DNA of 44,423 nucleotides, taken from IMG/VR virus record IMGVR_UViG_3300046747_000088, positions 1 to 44,423 of that record. One strand, written 5' to 3'. The translations under genes were made by a program, and so were the position numbers. This document shows positions 28,780 to 38,011 of this stretch, in pieces. Numbering within the stretch: position 1 is the stretch's first letter; each line of letters starts with the position of its first letter. Under the pieces are notes generated by a model, which was not told the DNA's origin, ran no database searches, and worked only from the letters and a program-made list of their open reading frames with translations. The DNA comes from a virus.

Positions 28780-28794
28780 GTGCGATCTGTTACA
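28780..28794 (-). promoter_or_regulatory. TGTAACA...GCAC motif before the 271-aa virion gene
   Basis: On the minus strand TGTAACAGATCGCAC abuts the ATG at 28779. It is a one-base-shifted relative of TGTAACAATCGGCAC (38376-38390). Part of a recurrent family at the head of late transcription units. Confidence 0.45.
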
Positions 28795-28815
28795 AAGTAC
28801 CGCTTTCTTCGGTCG

Positions 28816-28917
28816 CTAGTGGTGAACGTGCTGCGGCAGTCCTCCGGTCGTCACGAACACGATCAGAATCACGAGAAGCAGGAACGCGGTTAGCGCGAGA
28901 AGATGCGGGTTCCTCAA
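28816..28917 (-). CDS. Tiny membrane protein (33 aa, TTG start)
   Basis: Starting at TTG 28917, which overlaps the preceding stop (TTGA), the frame encodes LRNPHLLALTA, one hydrophobic helix (FLLLVILIVFVTTGG) and LPQHVHH. A longer reading of the frame would overlap the neighbour widely. Single-span peptides of this size occur in lysis and internal modules; function unknown. Confidence 0.45.
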   Translation of the reverse strand: MRNPHLLALTAFLLLVILIVFVTTGGLPQHVHH

Positions 28918-29231
28918 GGCGCGCGAGTTTCGACCCGCACGGGATCGGTCTTGAGCCGCCGAAGTGAGAACACCTGGGTCGGCGCGATGCGGATCGGGCC
29001 TATCGCGCGCCAGTATGTGAACCCGTAGTCCCCGTCTGCCTCGCTGAGAATCCACGCCTGCTCAAGCTCTTGGAGGTTCGTCAGAGCTCCGCTTGCCGTT
29101 GACTTGAGGGCCGTCTCGGTGGCCGCCACCGTTCCCTGCACGAGTATCTGAGTCAAGCCGGCCCCCGTTACGACCGTGGCATCGCTGACATAGGCGTCGG
29201 GGATCTCTGCTGGTGTTTGTGCGTAAGCCAT
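28914..29231 (-). CDS. Small virion-region hypothetical protein (105 aa)
   Basis: MAYAQTPAEIPDAYVSDATV is followed by a segment rich in Thr/Ala and a beta-like C-terminus (YWRAIGPIRIAPTQVFSLRR). AGGAGAG lies just before ATG 29231. It follows the collagen-like tail protein by 7 nt. Probably structural. Confidence 0.6.
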   Translation of the reverse strand: MAYAQTPAEIPDAYVSDATVVTGAGLTQILVQGTVAATETALKSTASGALTNLQELEQAWILSEADGDYGFTYWRAIGPIRIAPTQVFSLRRLKTDPVRVETRAP

Positions 29232-29238
29232 ATCTCTC

Positions 29239-30036
29239 CTAGTCCGTGGCGTAAAACATGCCGCTGAGCGACACGTAGGTGGCTGTCGCGACGACGACCT
29301 GAAGCTCACCTGTCGGGTTGATGTCTACGCGGCCAGAGCCATTCGTCGCGCTGGCAATGTGAATCTGATTCTCAGTCGGGCGGTAACCCGTTGGCATCGT
29401 GAACGCCGGCACCGTGCCGATCGTTCCGTTCTTCATCACGCCCTTCATCTCCACCCAGCCGTTCGGGTGCTTGCGGAACTTCACGTCGCCGAAGGGTGTG
29501 CCGTAGTTCCCCCACCCGTTCTGGAATGCTGGCTGCCCCGCCGTCGCCATTGAGCGCCACGCCTCGGGCGCGACGACTCCTGATCCCGTTGGTCCCGTTG
29601 GTCCGGCCGGCCCCGCAAGATTCGCGCGAACCGTCCACGCCGATGCGCCGGTCTTCTCGTACACGTCGCCGTTGGTCACGTTGAGATACCAGTCGCCGAT
29701 GCCTGCGAGTCCACCGGCCGGCGCACCCGCTCCGCTGTACCACCCTTCGGCCTGTCCGGTCGCTCCCGTTGGGCCTGTTGCCCCGGTCGCCCCGGTCGCT
29801 CCCGTTGGTCCAGTTGGGCCTGCCGGTCCGGTCGGACCCGCTGGGCCGGTCGCCCCCGCGCCGACGTTGGCCCAGCCTGTCTTGCCGACCCCGGATGCCT
29901 TGCGGTAGATGTTGCCGCTCGCCATGTCGCAGGCGATCACTCCGGGCGGTGCCTCGATCTTCCCCTCCGGGCTGCCCTCTACCGGGCGGATCATGCCCTG
30001 CAACTGCCGGACGAGAACTGCGAGATCGTCGCTCAC
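29239..30036 (-). CDS. Tail fibre/spike-like protein with collagen repeats (265 aa)
   Basis: Residues about 60-95 and again near 143-151 are Gly-X-Y repeats ([33 protein letters not shown]), which form a triple-helical stalk in phage tail proteins. The N-terminal part ([40 protein letters not shown]) may attach to the tail; the C-terminal part ([39 protein letters not shown]) is a beta-rich, probably trimeric, receptor-binding tip. It is preceded by another beta-rich tail protein. Host recognition is the likely role. Confidence 0.8.
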   Translation of the reverse strand: MSDDLAVLVRQLQGMIRPVEGSPEGKIEAPPGVIACDMASGNIYRKASGVGKTGWANVGAGATGPAGPTGPAGPTGPTGATGATGATGPTGATGQAEGWYSGAGAPAGGLAGIGDWYLNVTNGDVYEKTGASAWTVRANLAGPAGPTGPTGSGVVAPEAWRSMATAGQPAFQNGWGNYGTPFGDVKFRKHPNGWVEMKGVMKNGTIGTVPAFTMPTGYRPTENQIHIASATNGSGRVDINPTGELQVVVATATYVSLSGMFYATD

Positions 30037-30686
30037 TAGACCGGACCAAGGTAGGTCAAACCGAGCTCAAGCCCGAAGTGCTGGAATGACGCCGAGAAGT
30101 CAGTCGAGTCGATGTAGAGCTCAAGCTGCACGAGATCCGTCTGTGCGAGCCGGATCACCTTGGTTACGTTCACCTTGCGAATGTCGGTAGACCAGAGCGC
30201 GTCGTTCGTGTTGGCGTATTGCGTCGGGGAGGTAGGCGAGCCCAGGGGCTCATTCGTCATCCCGTTGACCAACAACTGCACGTTGATTACCGGGCCGGCT
30301 CCGGGGACCGCGATGGTGCTCGGGGCAATGAACTTCCCGCGCAGCGAGAACTCGACGATGTAGTAGCCGTCCGCTGTCGGGCGCAGTCCGTTGGTCCCTA
30401 CCTGAACCGCCGCCCCCGTGTCATAAAGGAGGGGGTTCGCCGCGTCGAACACGCTCGCGATCGAGTTCCCCGGCGTACCGACCGTGACGGCAGACGCTCG
30501 GACGAATCGCGTGACTCGCGGCCGGGCCAGCGCCTCGGGCGGGACGCTCTTCGGCGCGAGCTTTTCGATGCCGGCATTCAGGTAGTTGTAGATCCGGTCG
30601 AACTTCTCGTTCACCGCAACCGCATCGATGACATTCGTGTCGGGCGGATCGTTCGAGAACGGCGCTGTGTTTGTTGGTACTGACAT
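30036..30686 (-). CDS. Beta-rich tail-associated protein (216 aa)
   Basis: The N-terminus has a helical segment ([20 protein letters not shown]) as in tail fibre attachment regions; the remainder ([54 protein letters not shown]) looks like a C1q/TNF-type jelly roll. Stop and next start overlap by one base. Probably a tail fibre or appendage protein. Confidence 0.65.
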   Translation of the reverse strand: MSVPTNTAPFSNDPPDTNVIDAVAVNEKFDRIYNYLNAGIEKLAPKSVPPEALARPRVTRFVRASAVTVGTPGNSIASVFDAANPLLYDTGAAVQVGTNGLRPTADGYYIVEFSLRGKFIAPSTIAVPGAGPVINVQLLVNGMTNEPLGSPTSPTQYANTNDALWSTDIRKVNVTKVIRLAQTDLVQLELYIDSTDFSASFQHFGLELGLTYLGPV

Positions 30687-30687
30687 G

Positions 30688-32517
30688 TCAGAGCCTCCCG
30701 CTCCTACGTGTGAATATTTCGACTGACCGGATCGAGCACTCCGACGACGGATTGACCGAGCGCACGCGGAACCGGATGTAGCGCGAGCGCGCGCGCGAGG
30801 TTCTTATGCGCCAGAACTTCGGCTTGCGGCCGTCGTCCTCGGGCGCGCTGTCCATAAGCTGCCGCCACTCCGACTCGACTGAGCTAGTCCAATGGCCAGT
30901 TCCCCATCGAGCGGTTCCCCAGGTGGCGTCCCCGACCTTCGCCTCCTGCCCGTTCGAGTAGTCGGCCGTAAGCACCGGGTCGTAGCCCTCGGGATCGAGC
31001 AGGCGGTAGCCGAGCCGCATGGCCTTGACCAAGTTCTGTGTCAGCGGCCCAGTCGGGTAGTCGCGCGTCTCCATTACGAGGTTCGGCGTCGAGCCGTCGT
31101 AGTCGCGCGTCGTGTGCTCGGGCATGAAGTAGTCCGTGAGGTCGAGTACCCGGCCACCCGTCTCGTGCTCGGGTTCCTCGGCGGCGATCAGCTTCGGGTC
31201 ACGCGCGCCGGTCTGCTGGATCCTGTTGGTAAGCGCGATCACATGCGCCCCGACTCCCTGGATCGCGGACCACGGATAGATCGTCTGACCGCGCGCGCTC
31301 GTCGGGCGATCGAGCCGGCAGCACAGCACTTCGCGGACCTGGCCGCTGGGTTCGAGAATCGGGAGCAGGTAGTGGCCGGCGTGAACCGTCGCGAGTCCGG
31401 TTGTCCGCCCGGAGTGAACGTGATCGAGATAGGCCTTGTCGATCGACTTGCTGATCTTCTCGAAGCGACCGCCCGAGATCATCCAGACCCCATCGACGGC
31501 CGGCACGATGATGTTGCCGGCCCACGTCGCGAGCCCCGGCGCGGACCAGAGCGTTATGTCCGTCGTCACCCGGCGCGACGTGTGCTGCGGGTTGCCGTAG
31601 AAATCGACGGGATCCTGCTCGACGTTTCCGACCTGCCAGATCCCCTCCGTCGTAAACAGGGTGAGCGTGTTGTCGATGCCCATCGCCCCGGTAATCACGA
31701 CGCCCTCGGGGAGTTCCCAGTTATCGAGGGCATTCCAAGTCAGCGGGTCATCGAACGCCGAGAAGTACCACACGTTGTCCTTGCAGGCGATCACGCGCTG
31801 ACCGCAAACGGTGTAGATCGGCGCGACCTGGTAGCCGGTGCCACCCGAGACGATTGACTCGCGACTCCACGCCTTCCCAGAGGCGGTCGCCGCGACATAG
31901 TTCTCGGTCAGGGTCAGATGCCCCGCGTCCTCAATGGACTTGACCACGTACCACCGTGTATCGCCAGTAACCCTGAAAAGCATTCCCGGCCTGACGTTTG
32001 TACCGAATGCCGTGACACCGAGACCGACCACGTTCGGGCTGCCCTGGGTCACGGTGACGGTTCCCCCTCCCACGGGACTGCCGGCCGTGAAATATGCGGC
32101 CTGGTCCGCTCCGGCATACAAGGTGCCGCCGCCGATAAACAGAACGCCGCCGAGCATCCCCGACTGCACCGGCCCCTTGAAGGCCATGCCGGGCCAGGCC
32201 AGTTTCGTAATCGCCCCGGCCGCGTCCATGACTCCAAGCCCAGACCCGTCCGAGCCGATCAGCGTCCGGTGTCCAATGCCGTCAGGGAAGTAGCCATCCC
32301 AGATCCAGTTCAGCCCCTCGACTCCGAACGGATCGCCTTCGGGCGGCACGTTGTCGATCGAGATCTTCTTGCTCCCGCCGCGCTTGTAGACCGCGCCGTC
32401 GTTGTCGAGCAGGCCGTTGACAAGCGAGTAGACCCCGTTCTCGGGGATCAGGTGGCGCGCGTAGGCGGGGCACGCGCCAGCCGAGAAATCGGTCTGCACT
32501 TGCTTTGGCGCGAGCAT
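30688..32517 (-). CDS. Tail nozzle (tail tubular protein B-like)
   Basis: 609 aa, starting MLAPKQVQTDFSAGACPAYARH and containing GLLDNDGAVYKRGGSKKI, YTVCGQRVIACKDNVWYFSA, PLTWNALDNWELP, MGIDNTLTLFTTEGIWQVGN and TYPWS-like strands. The repeated WYFSAFDDPLTWN/LTLFTTEGIWQV pattern is typical of beta-propeller nozzle proteins of short-tailed phages. It follows the head-tail adaptor directly, as expected. Confidence 0.78.
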   Translation of the reverse strand: MLAPKQVQTDFSAGACPAYARHLIPENGVYSLVNGLLDNDGAVYKRGGSKKISIDNVPPEGDPFGVEGLNWIWDGYFPDGIGHRTLIGSDGSGLGVMDAAGAITKLAWPGMAFKGPVQSGMLGGVLFIGGGTLYAGADQAAYFTAGSPVGGGTVTVTQGSPNVVGLGVTAFGTNVRPGMLFRVTGDTRWYVVKSIEDAGHLTLTENYVAATASGKAWSRESIVSGGTGYQVAPIYTVCGQRVIACKDNVWYFSAFDDPLTWNALDNWELPEGVVITGAMGIDNTLTLFTTEGIWQVGNVEQDPVDFYGNPQHTSRRVTTDITLWSAPGLATWAGNIIVPAVDGVWMISGGRFEKISKSIDKAYLDHVHSGRTTGLATVHAGHYLLPILEPSGQVREVLCCRLDRPTSARGQTIYPWSAIQGVGAHVIALTNRIQQTGARDPKLIAAEEPEHETGGRVLDLTDYFMPEHTTRDYDGSTPNLVMETRDYPTGPLTQNLVKAMRLGYRLLDPEGYDPVLTADYSNGQEAKVGDATWGTARWGTGHWTSSVESEWRQLMDSAPEDDGRKPKFWRIRTSRARSRYIRFRVRSVNPSSECSIRSVEIFTRRSGRL

Positions 32518-32523
32518 GTCGCC

Positions 32524-33171
32524 CTACCAATGCACGCCGCGCTGGGGGATCACGATCGGCCCCTCGCCCACGGTGCGCGCGCGTGTGTAGTCCTCAAGCT
32601 CGGCGGTCGCCGCCTGGCAACTCTGATCCATGATCTGCGCCGACTGCACGTCCTCGTCGATGTCCTTGTAGACGATCGCCTTGATCCCGTCGAGCAAGCC
32701 CTGAATGAACTCGTCCGGGATCATCAGCGTGTCCGTGAGGTTCACGAGCGGGAGGGCATTGAGCTCGACGAAGGCCCGAACATTGCCGGTGGGCTCGGGG
32801 ATCGGCCAGAGGTTCAGGTACGTGTTGCCGTCCGTGAGGTACGCCTCCGTGTAGGAATACTGATCGGGCGACTGGCTGCCGACCATGTAGGCCATGAACT
32901 CTTCCTGGCTTACGCGGTTCGGGTAGAGCGTGTGCGCGGCCGTGCCGCTCGACATGTCCGTGACCCACACGTTCAATACGCGGGACACCTGCGCCGGAAG
33001 CAGAACCGAGCCGTTCGTCGGATCGACCGGGCCGATGTCGATCTGGCCCTTGAAGAATCCAGACCGCCGAATCATGGCCGCGTAGACCTGATTGGCGATC
33101 TGGATTGCCTGCGCTTCGTCGATCCCCTCGAAGACGGATCGGTCAACGATCTGTCCGAGTGTCCACGGCAC
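32524..33171 (-). CDS. Head-tail adaptor (tail tubular protein A-like)
   Basis: 215 aa with MPWTLGQIVDRSVFEG, helical AIQIANQVYAAMIRR, VSRVLNVWVTDMSSG, YLNLWPIPEPTGNVRAFVEL, IPDEFIQGLLDGIKAIVYKD, then a C-terminal helix. Size and pattern (a helical protein with a LxLxPxP strand and a late helix) match adaptor proteins such as T7 gp11/P22 gp4 class. It precedes the nozzle in the operon, as in podoviruses. Confidence 0.72.
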   Translation of the reverse strand: MPWTLGQIVDRSVFEGIDEAQAIQIANQVYAAMIRRSGFFKGQIDIGPVDPTNGSVLLPAQVSRVLNVWVTDMSSGTAAHTLYPNRVSQEEFMAYMVGSQSPDQYSYTEAYLTDGNTYLNLWPIPEPTGNVRAFVELNALPLVNLTDTLMIPDEFIQGLLDGIKAIVYKDIDEDVQSAQIMDQSCQAATAELEDYTRARTVGEGPIVIPQRGVHW

Positions 33172-33174
33172 GGG

Positions 33175-33708
33175 CTACTTCTTCTTCTCGTCTTCTGCGG
33201 GTGTCTCGCCTTCGGCAACTGACTCGCGCGGCGGGTCAACTACCTCGTCCGCGACAACCCGGTCCTCCGAGTTCGGAACGCCGGCCTCGATCGCCTTGCG
33301 GACGTTCGCGAGCGCCGTTGTTGCGGCACCGATCACGGCCGGGCGATTGTGCGTTGCCTTCTCTTCGGCGAGCACCGTCTCGACCTTCTCCGCGTCCTGC
33401 GCGGCGGTCGCCTCGATGATCGCGGCCAGGGCGTCGGGCTCGCTTGGCTTGAGTGCTCCGGGCTCGTTGCCTTCCTCGAAGAAATCGAGGTTGAACCCTT
33501 CGCGCTCGCGCATGATGTCGGCGAGCTCGGAGTCGTCGGTTTCCCAGAACCCGTTGTCGAACTCAGCGACGGTGCCGCCGATCTCGATCCGGTTGCCCCG
33601 CTCGTCGTAGCGAACCTCGGGCGACTTGAGCGTCACCCGCTGTCCGTGTCCGCGCGAGTAGAACTTCGTGACCTTGCTGCTCTTCTTCTTATCTGTTGCG
33701 GTTGTCAT
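33175..33708 (-). CDS. Hypothetical protein between capsid and adaptor (177 aa)
   Basis: Starts MTTATDKKKSSKVTKFYSRG, has VTLKSPEVRYDERGNRIEIG and FDNGFWETDDSELADIMRER (beta then helix), and a disordered acidic tail ending in KKK. The position is where short-tailed phages code a head-completion or decoration protein. Not recognised with certainty. Confidence 0.6.
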   Translation of the reverse strand: MTTATDKKKSSKVTKFYSRGHGQRVTLKSPEVRYDERGNRIEIGGTVAEFDNGFWETDDSELADIMREREGFNLDFFEEGNEPGALKPSEPDALAAIIEATAAQDAEKVETVLAEEKATHNRPAVIGAATTALANVRKAIEAGVPNSEDRVVADEVVDPPRESVAEGETPAEDEKKK

Positions 33709-33719
33709 TGTTGAGCCTC

Positions 33720-34868
33720 CTAGCCCACGATGCCCTTGAGGACTCCGTGCCGGCGTTCAAGACCGAACTCAAGTCCGCATTCGGTGAGGTACTGGTCTTC
33801 CTTGTAGTCCGCGTTGGGCGGCTGAATGTTCGTCTGGATGCTCGTGTCGCGGTTGTTGACGTGACGACGACGGATGCAGCCGAAGTCGAGCAGGATCAGG
33901 TGCGACTTGTAGAACGGCGACTCAGAGAGCAGGCGGTGCGGCGTCAGACGGATGATTCCGTTCGGCGTCTGGTAAGCCATGATCTTGAGCCCGAATACCG
34001 TGTCCGAGTCCGACTGAACGAGTTGCAGCTTTGACACCGCGAGCCCGTTGATCGTGTCGAGCACGAAGTCCGATGCCATACCGACCACCTGATCCGATGA
34101 GCCGTAGCGCCGGACTGCGCGGATGATCGGATCGAGATCCGTCTTCTGCGCGAGTGTTCCGCCGGCCGTCGCGACGTTCGTCTGAATGAAGTTGAGAGCT
34201 CCACCAGTCGTGCGCCGTGGGCCGCCGCCCGTGTTGATCTCCGAGGGCTTGGAGAACAGGAACGCGAGCTCCATGTCGCGCTTGTGCTCGATGCCCTTGT
34301 CGAAGGCCCGCTCTTCCCACGGCTTGCCGCCGTTGATCTGCTCGCCTTCCTTGGCCGTGTTCGTCATACGCAGGGAGGTCTTGAAGATCTCCGTGTAGTT
34401 GTTGAGCACGGTCGGGTTCTCGGCGCGCGGCGTCGGGGAGAGGTCGCCCTCTTCCATCGCCGTGCCGATGCGGATGAGCTCGGCTGCGCTTGCGATGGCG
34501 GCTGCTCCGCCGCCGACGCCTCGTACAACCGTGAGCGTGTTGCCGGCGACCACGGTGACACGGAAGACTTCTCCGGTTGACGGCACCTTCACGGTGTCGC
34601 CGACGTAGAAGACCGATCCGTTGTTGACCGGGATCGCTGTGATTACCCCGTCCGCTACCGCTGCTGACATCGCATCGGCGTAGACGGGCAGATTCTTCTC
34701 GGACCATTTGAACTCGGGGTTGTGAGTCCCGACCGATCCGAGCTTGCCGGTCAGCACCGTGATTGGTGCCGCGTCCGGCTGCAAGCGGAGCAGACCTTGG
34801 CGCATATCGATCTTGCGCAACGTCTGATCCACGTTGAGTGTGTGAGTTGCTCCTACAACGGGAGGCAT
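33720..34868 (-). CDS. Major capsid protein, SU10/DUF5309-like
   Basis: 382 aa. The N-terminal part (TVLTGKLGSVGTHNPEFKWS), middle (VLNNYTEIFKTSLRMTNTAK, YGSSDQVVGMASDFVLDTING) and C-terminal part (IMAYQTPNGIIRLTPHRLLS) fit the HK97-fold coat protein family seen in SU10-like short-tailed phages (DUF5309). It follows a scaffold gene and precedes the adaptor, the normal order. Confidence 0.8.
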   Translation of the reverse strand: MPPVVGATHTLNVDQTLRKIDMRQGLLRLQPDAAPITVLTGKLGSVGTHNPEFKWSEKNLPVYADAMSAAVADGVITAIPVNNGSVFYVGDTVKVPSTGEVFRVTVVAGNTLTVVRGVGGGAAAIASAAELIRIGTAMEEGDLSPTPRAENPTVLNNYTEIFKTSLRMTNTAKEGEQINGGKPWEERAFDKGIEHKRDMELAFLFSKPSEINTGGGPRRTTGGALNFIQTNVATAGGTLAQKTDLDPIIRAVRRYGSSDQVVGMASDFVLDTINGLAVSKLQLVQSDSDTVFGLKIMAYQTPNGIIRLTPHRLLSESPFYKSHLILLDFGCIRRRHVNNRDTSIQTNIQPPNADYKEDQYLTECGLEFGLERRHGVLKGIVG

Positions 34869-34910
34869 GGTTCTCTCCTTGAACGTCTAAATATGTTGTG
34901 CCGGCCGCAG

Positions 34911-35621
34911 CTACGTGAAGAGCTTGCGGTCTGCCTGGGCGACGATGCGGTTCTGAACTTCCTGTTCGTACTCCGCGTCGTTCATCGCTCCGGGCTGCGC
35001 CCCGCCAGGAGTTTCCATGCCGTCGGATCCACCCTGACCCGTTGGCTCGATCTGTGACTGCATCTCCCGATACTTCAATGCCTCGTGCGCGAGCGCGATG
35101 TGCGCTGGCGAGAGGTCCTGGGGAGAGATGCCGCTGCGAACCGCTTCCATCGCGGCTGCCTCGGCGGTCTGTGCGTCTTGCAGTTCGGGGTATCTCGCCT
35201 CGATCTGCGATGCCGCCTGTGTGTCGATCATTTCCCTGATCTGATCTTGCAGCGGTCCGACGAGCGCTTCGGTGCGTGACTGCACCATCTGCTCGATGCC
35301 CTGCTCAAGTTGATCCTGATCGATCTCCTGGTAGCCGGCCCCGTAGGGGTCGTATCCGGCCTCACCGAAGACATCGGGGAAACTTCCGTCCATGTCCGGC
35401 TGCTCGCCACCGTAGAGATCCTGCTCGCCGCCGTACTCGGGGATTCGTCCTGCCAAATCCTCAAGCCCGGTCGAGAACTGATCCTGCATCTGGTCGAGCC
35501 GGTCGTTCAGCGGAGAGAGGTCAAAGCCTTGGCTCTCGCCTCCTGCATCTCCACCTGTGTCTGCTGCGGCGTCAGATTCCGTCCCTTCGCCGCCGATTGG
35601 TGCTTGTCCCTCGTCAGGCAT
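34911..35621 (-). CDS. Scaffolding protein (candidate)
   Basis: 236 aa, very acidic and glutamine-rich (MPDEGQAPIGGEGTESDAAA, DQDQLEQGIEQMVQS, AEAAAMEAVRSG) with predicted helices in the middle and at the C-terminus (DAEYEQEVQNRIVAQADRKL). Composition and position directly before the coat protein gene are typical of phage scaffolds. The start region overlaps the preceding gene's stop. Confidence 0.7.
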   Translation of the reverse strand: MPDEGQAPIGGEGTESDAAADTGGDAGGESQGFDLSPLNDRLDQMQDQFSTGLEDLAGRIPEYGGEQDLYGGEQPDMDGSFPDVFGEAGYDPYGAGYQEIDQDQLEQGIEQMVQSRTEALVGPLQDQIREMIDTQAASQIEARYPELQDAQTAEAAAMEAVRSGISPQDLSPAHIALAHEALKYREMQSQIEPTGQGGSDGMETPGGAQPGAMNDAEYEQEVQNRIVAQADRKLFT

Positions 35622-35964
35622 TTCCTACGCCCTCCTGGTTCTGCGCGGCTGCCTCCATGCGGTCGCGCTCGTTGAAGGTGTCGATTGCCAGTTGCGGGAA
35701 TGACAGAACTCGGTCGTAGCCGGCCGCGATCCCCGCGCCCCGCTCGTCAAAGTCACCTGTCAGAACGACCGTCTCGGCGAACGCCGTGAAGTCGCCGCCG
35801 ATCAGATCGACCAGTACGGCCCACCCAGGGGTCGCAACTAGGTCACGCATCGAGTTCGCAAGCTGGCGGTGTTCCTCGAACGTGAGTCTGTTGAGGTAGA
35901 CCTTGTATGCCGAGCGTGCGATCGAGCGCGGATCAGCGCCATTGGTGCTTGTAGCAGTCGTCAC
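35614..35964 (-). CDS. Hypothetical protein upstream of scaffold (116 aa)
   Basis: MTTATSTNGADPRSIARSAY, then KVYLNRLTFEEHRQLANSMR and an alpha/beta pattern (GWAVLVDLIGGDFTAFAETV). The GTG start lacks a clear Shine-Dalgarno and is preceded by the GTAACA-TGTTAC dyad (35975-35988). It overlaps the scaffold start by 8 nt. Unknown; possibly structural. Confidence 0.55.
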   Translation of the reverse strand: MTTATSTNGADPRSIARSAYKVYLNRLTFEEHRQLANSMRDLVATPGWAVLVDLIGGDFTAFAETVVLTGDFDERGAGIAAGYDRVLSFPQLAIDTFNERDRMEAAAQNQEGVGNA

Positions 35965-35974
35965 AAAGTCAAAA

Positions 35975-35988
35975 GTAACATTTGTTAC
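35975..35988. promoter_or_regulatory. Inverted repeat GTAACA-NN-TGTTAC
   Basis: A perfect 6-bp inverted repeat in the short gap before the 116-aa gene; it also contains the TAA stop of the upstream small gene. It contains the TGTAACA half found in the other copies of the late motif, so this may be a stronger, two-sided operator. Confidence 0.5.
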
Positions 35989-36164
35989 AGACGACTGCGG
36001 CGCGGCCGGACCCGAAGACGCCGGTTATGGCTCTTGATCGCCTTGCGAGTTCCGTCTGATGGGTGCGCTCCGAAGAGCGTCCGACCGCGCTTGATGTTCG
36101 TGAGCACGAGCCCCGGCGCGCGTGGGCCTTTGCGGTAGGGCTGTGTCCTGCGCGTCGGTTTCAT
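35985..36164 (-). CDS. Small very basic protein (59 aa)
   Basis: MKPTRRTQPYRKGPRAPGLV is followed by LTNIKRGRTLFGAHPSDGTR and an arginine-rich end (NRRLRVRPRRSRL). The start overlaps the portal stop (ATGA). It may bind DNA or be a small virion protein. No family recognised. Confidence 0.5.
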   Translation of the reverse strand: MKPTRRTQPYRKGPRAPGLVLTNIKRGRTLFGAHPSDGTRKAIKSHNRRLRVRPRRSRL

Positions 36165-38011
36165 TGCGCCGGCTGCATCTGTTGCGCCTGCGCCTGTTGG
36201 AGCGCCTGATCGTGCGGAGCCATCGCCGAGTCGCGAGCGTCCGACACCTGCGAGGGATCGACGCCCTGGCGCTCAAGGTCTGAGGCCATCTGCTCCGGCA
36301 CGCTCGCCGGGATCTGCTGCTCGTTGACCATGAACGAGTTCGGCTGATCGACCCCGAGCAGGGTCAGCATCTTCGCGGTCGCGACACGCTTGTCGATAAA
36401 CGGGTTCTGGATCATCTGCGCCCAGAGTTGTGCATCCTGTCTCATCTGAGGCGTATTGTCAGCCGCCGTCGATCCCGGTTCGACACCCGGCAAGAAGTCT
36501 CCTTGCAGGTCGTTCGCATCCCCGACGAGCCACGCCCAGCGCGCGTCGGGTTGACCCGGCATCGGCGGCGGTGCGGGGATCCCCACGCGGACCGCCCAGT
36601 CGCGCTTGTGCTGTTGGTTCATCTCGATAATCAGGTTGAGGTCGTCGGTGATCGTCTCGTCCTCAAGACGCCGGACCATGTTCGCGATCCGCTGGTTTGC
36701 CTCCTGGTAGACAAGCTGCGCGCCGGTCGCGGTTTCCATCGTTGCGTTTCCGCTTGAGGGATCGACCACGCCGGCCGCGCGCTGAATGTCATCCTTGAGC
36801 GCGTTCTCTTCCTGGTAGCTGCTCGCCGGCACGTCGTTGACGCGAAGCTGCGTGAGCACCTGACCGGGGTCGCCCTCGACCGGGATCGCGTATCCCCTCC
36901 CCCATCGGATCAGCGTCGGGTCAACTTTGCCGACGCGGTAGGCGATCGGCGTCTCAAGCGCCTGCGATGCGTTGTCGCGGCGCTGCGCGCGGAGCGTGTT
37001 GAGCTCGATGTTCAGATCCTCAAGCGAGTCCACCACGGAGCGACCGATCATCTCCGAGGGGAGCGACACCGGGCGGAAGATCGAGAACGGCATCTCACCG
37101 TGCCAATGCGGATTCTGCCGATCGGCGACTGGCATCACGCGGTCAAGGATCACGAGAATCTTCTCGCCGTCGTGGTACTCCCATACCTCGTGGATCTGGT
37201 TGCTCGTGGGCGCGGGGCTGTCGAGTCCGATTGCCGTCGTGCGGCCGGCCCACACCTGCTGGTACTCGTCGTCCTTGTGCTGGCGAAGCGCCTCTTCGTT
37301 ATCGACGCCCTCGGGAACTTTCCACTCGCCGGACTTGAACTTGCCCTTCACGTACTCGTCGCTGCGCCAGGTGCGATGGATCGCCCACTCGATCGTGCGA
37401 ACCGATGAGCCGAAGGGATCCCAGATCCAGTCGCGCGGGTCGATGTCCGCGCTCATCGGGTCGTCGTAGATCGTCCGGTTGTACGGGATCGACCCCCAGG
37501 ATTCGTCCGACGCGATGCCGCCCTCCATCTTGACCAAGCGCCGGCTCGTGCGCGTGTTCTTTACCCAGGTGTCCTTGCGCACGCCGAGTCCGTGGAGTAG
37601 GCCGTGCTTGCCGGTGTCCTGAATCGAGAGGCCGTACTTCATCGCCGGGAGTTGCTGCTCGATGAGCGCCTGCATGTTCGCCGCGTTCTGTTCGAGTCCC
37701 GGCTTGGCTGGCTGCAACCTCGGCTTGGGCGCGCTCGCCGACATGCGCGGGAGGATCGTTTCGATCGTCGAGTAAATGAACGGGATGAACATCGTCGCGC
37801 CGAACATGTTCTGTCCCTCGCCGAGAATGCGCTCGCGGTCTGAGGCGGTCAGCGCGCCGGCCAGCTTGGCCTTGAGGGAGTCGTAGTTGCAGTAGAGCGC
37901 GTACTGCTCGTCGCAGCGCTGGCGGAACTTCCGGTGTATCCGGTTGTCCGCGAAGTCGAACCTCTGCTTGACCAGATCAAGCGTGGCCTGGTCAGCCTTG
38001 TTCAGATCCAT
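36161..38011 (-). CDS. Portal protein
   Basis: 616 aa. Features include YALYCNYDSLKAKLAGALTA, NMFGATMFIPFIYSTIETIL, DTGKHGLLHGLGVRKDTWVK, RDWIWDPFGSSVRTIEWAIH, PFSIFRPVSLPSEMIGRSVV and a glutamine-rich C-terminus (DQALQQAQAQQMQPAQ). This sequence type and length match the portals of SU10/P22-like short-tailed phages, which form the dodecameric DNA channel. It lies after the terminase and before scaffold and coat genes, the canonical order. Confidence 0.88.
   Translation of the reverse strand: MDLNKADQATLDLVKQRFDFADNRIHRKFRQRCDEQYALYCNYDSLKAKLAGALTASDRERILGEGQNMFGATMFIPFIYSTIETILPRMSASAPKPRLQPAKPGLEQNAANMQALIEQQLPAMKYGLSIQDTGKHGLLHGLGVRKDTWVKNTRTSRRLVKMEGGIASDESWGSIPYNRTIYDDPMSADIDPRDWIWDPFGSSVRTIEWAIHRTWRSDEYVKGKFKSGEWKVPEGVDNEEALRQHKDDEYQQVWAGRTTAIGLDSPAPTSNQIHEVWEYHDGEKILVILDRVMPVADRQNPHWHGEMPFSIFRPVSLPSEMIGRSVVDSLEDLNIELNTLRAQRRDNASQALETPIAYRVGKVDPTLIRWGRGYAIPVEGDPGQVLTQLRVNDVPASSYQEENALKDDIQRAAGVVDPSSGNATMETATGAQLVYQEANQRIANMVRRLEDETITDDLNLIIEMNQQHKRDWAVRVGIPAPPPMPGQPDARWAWLVGDANDLQGDFLPGVEPGSTAADNTPQMRQDAQLWAQMIQNPFIDKRVATAKMLTLLGVDQPNSFMVNEQQIPASVPEQMASDLERQGVDPSQVSDARDSAMAPHDQALQQAQAQQMQPAQ

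Noticed and set aside
29750-29860. CRISPR-like array in the T/C-rich repeats
   Set aside because: The repeats are codon repeats for Gly-X-Y in the collagen-like tail protein, with no regular spacers.
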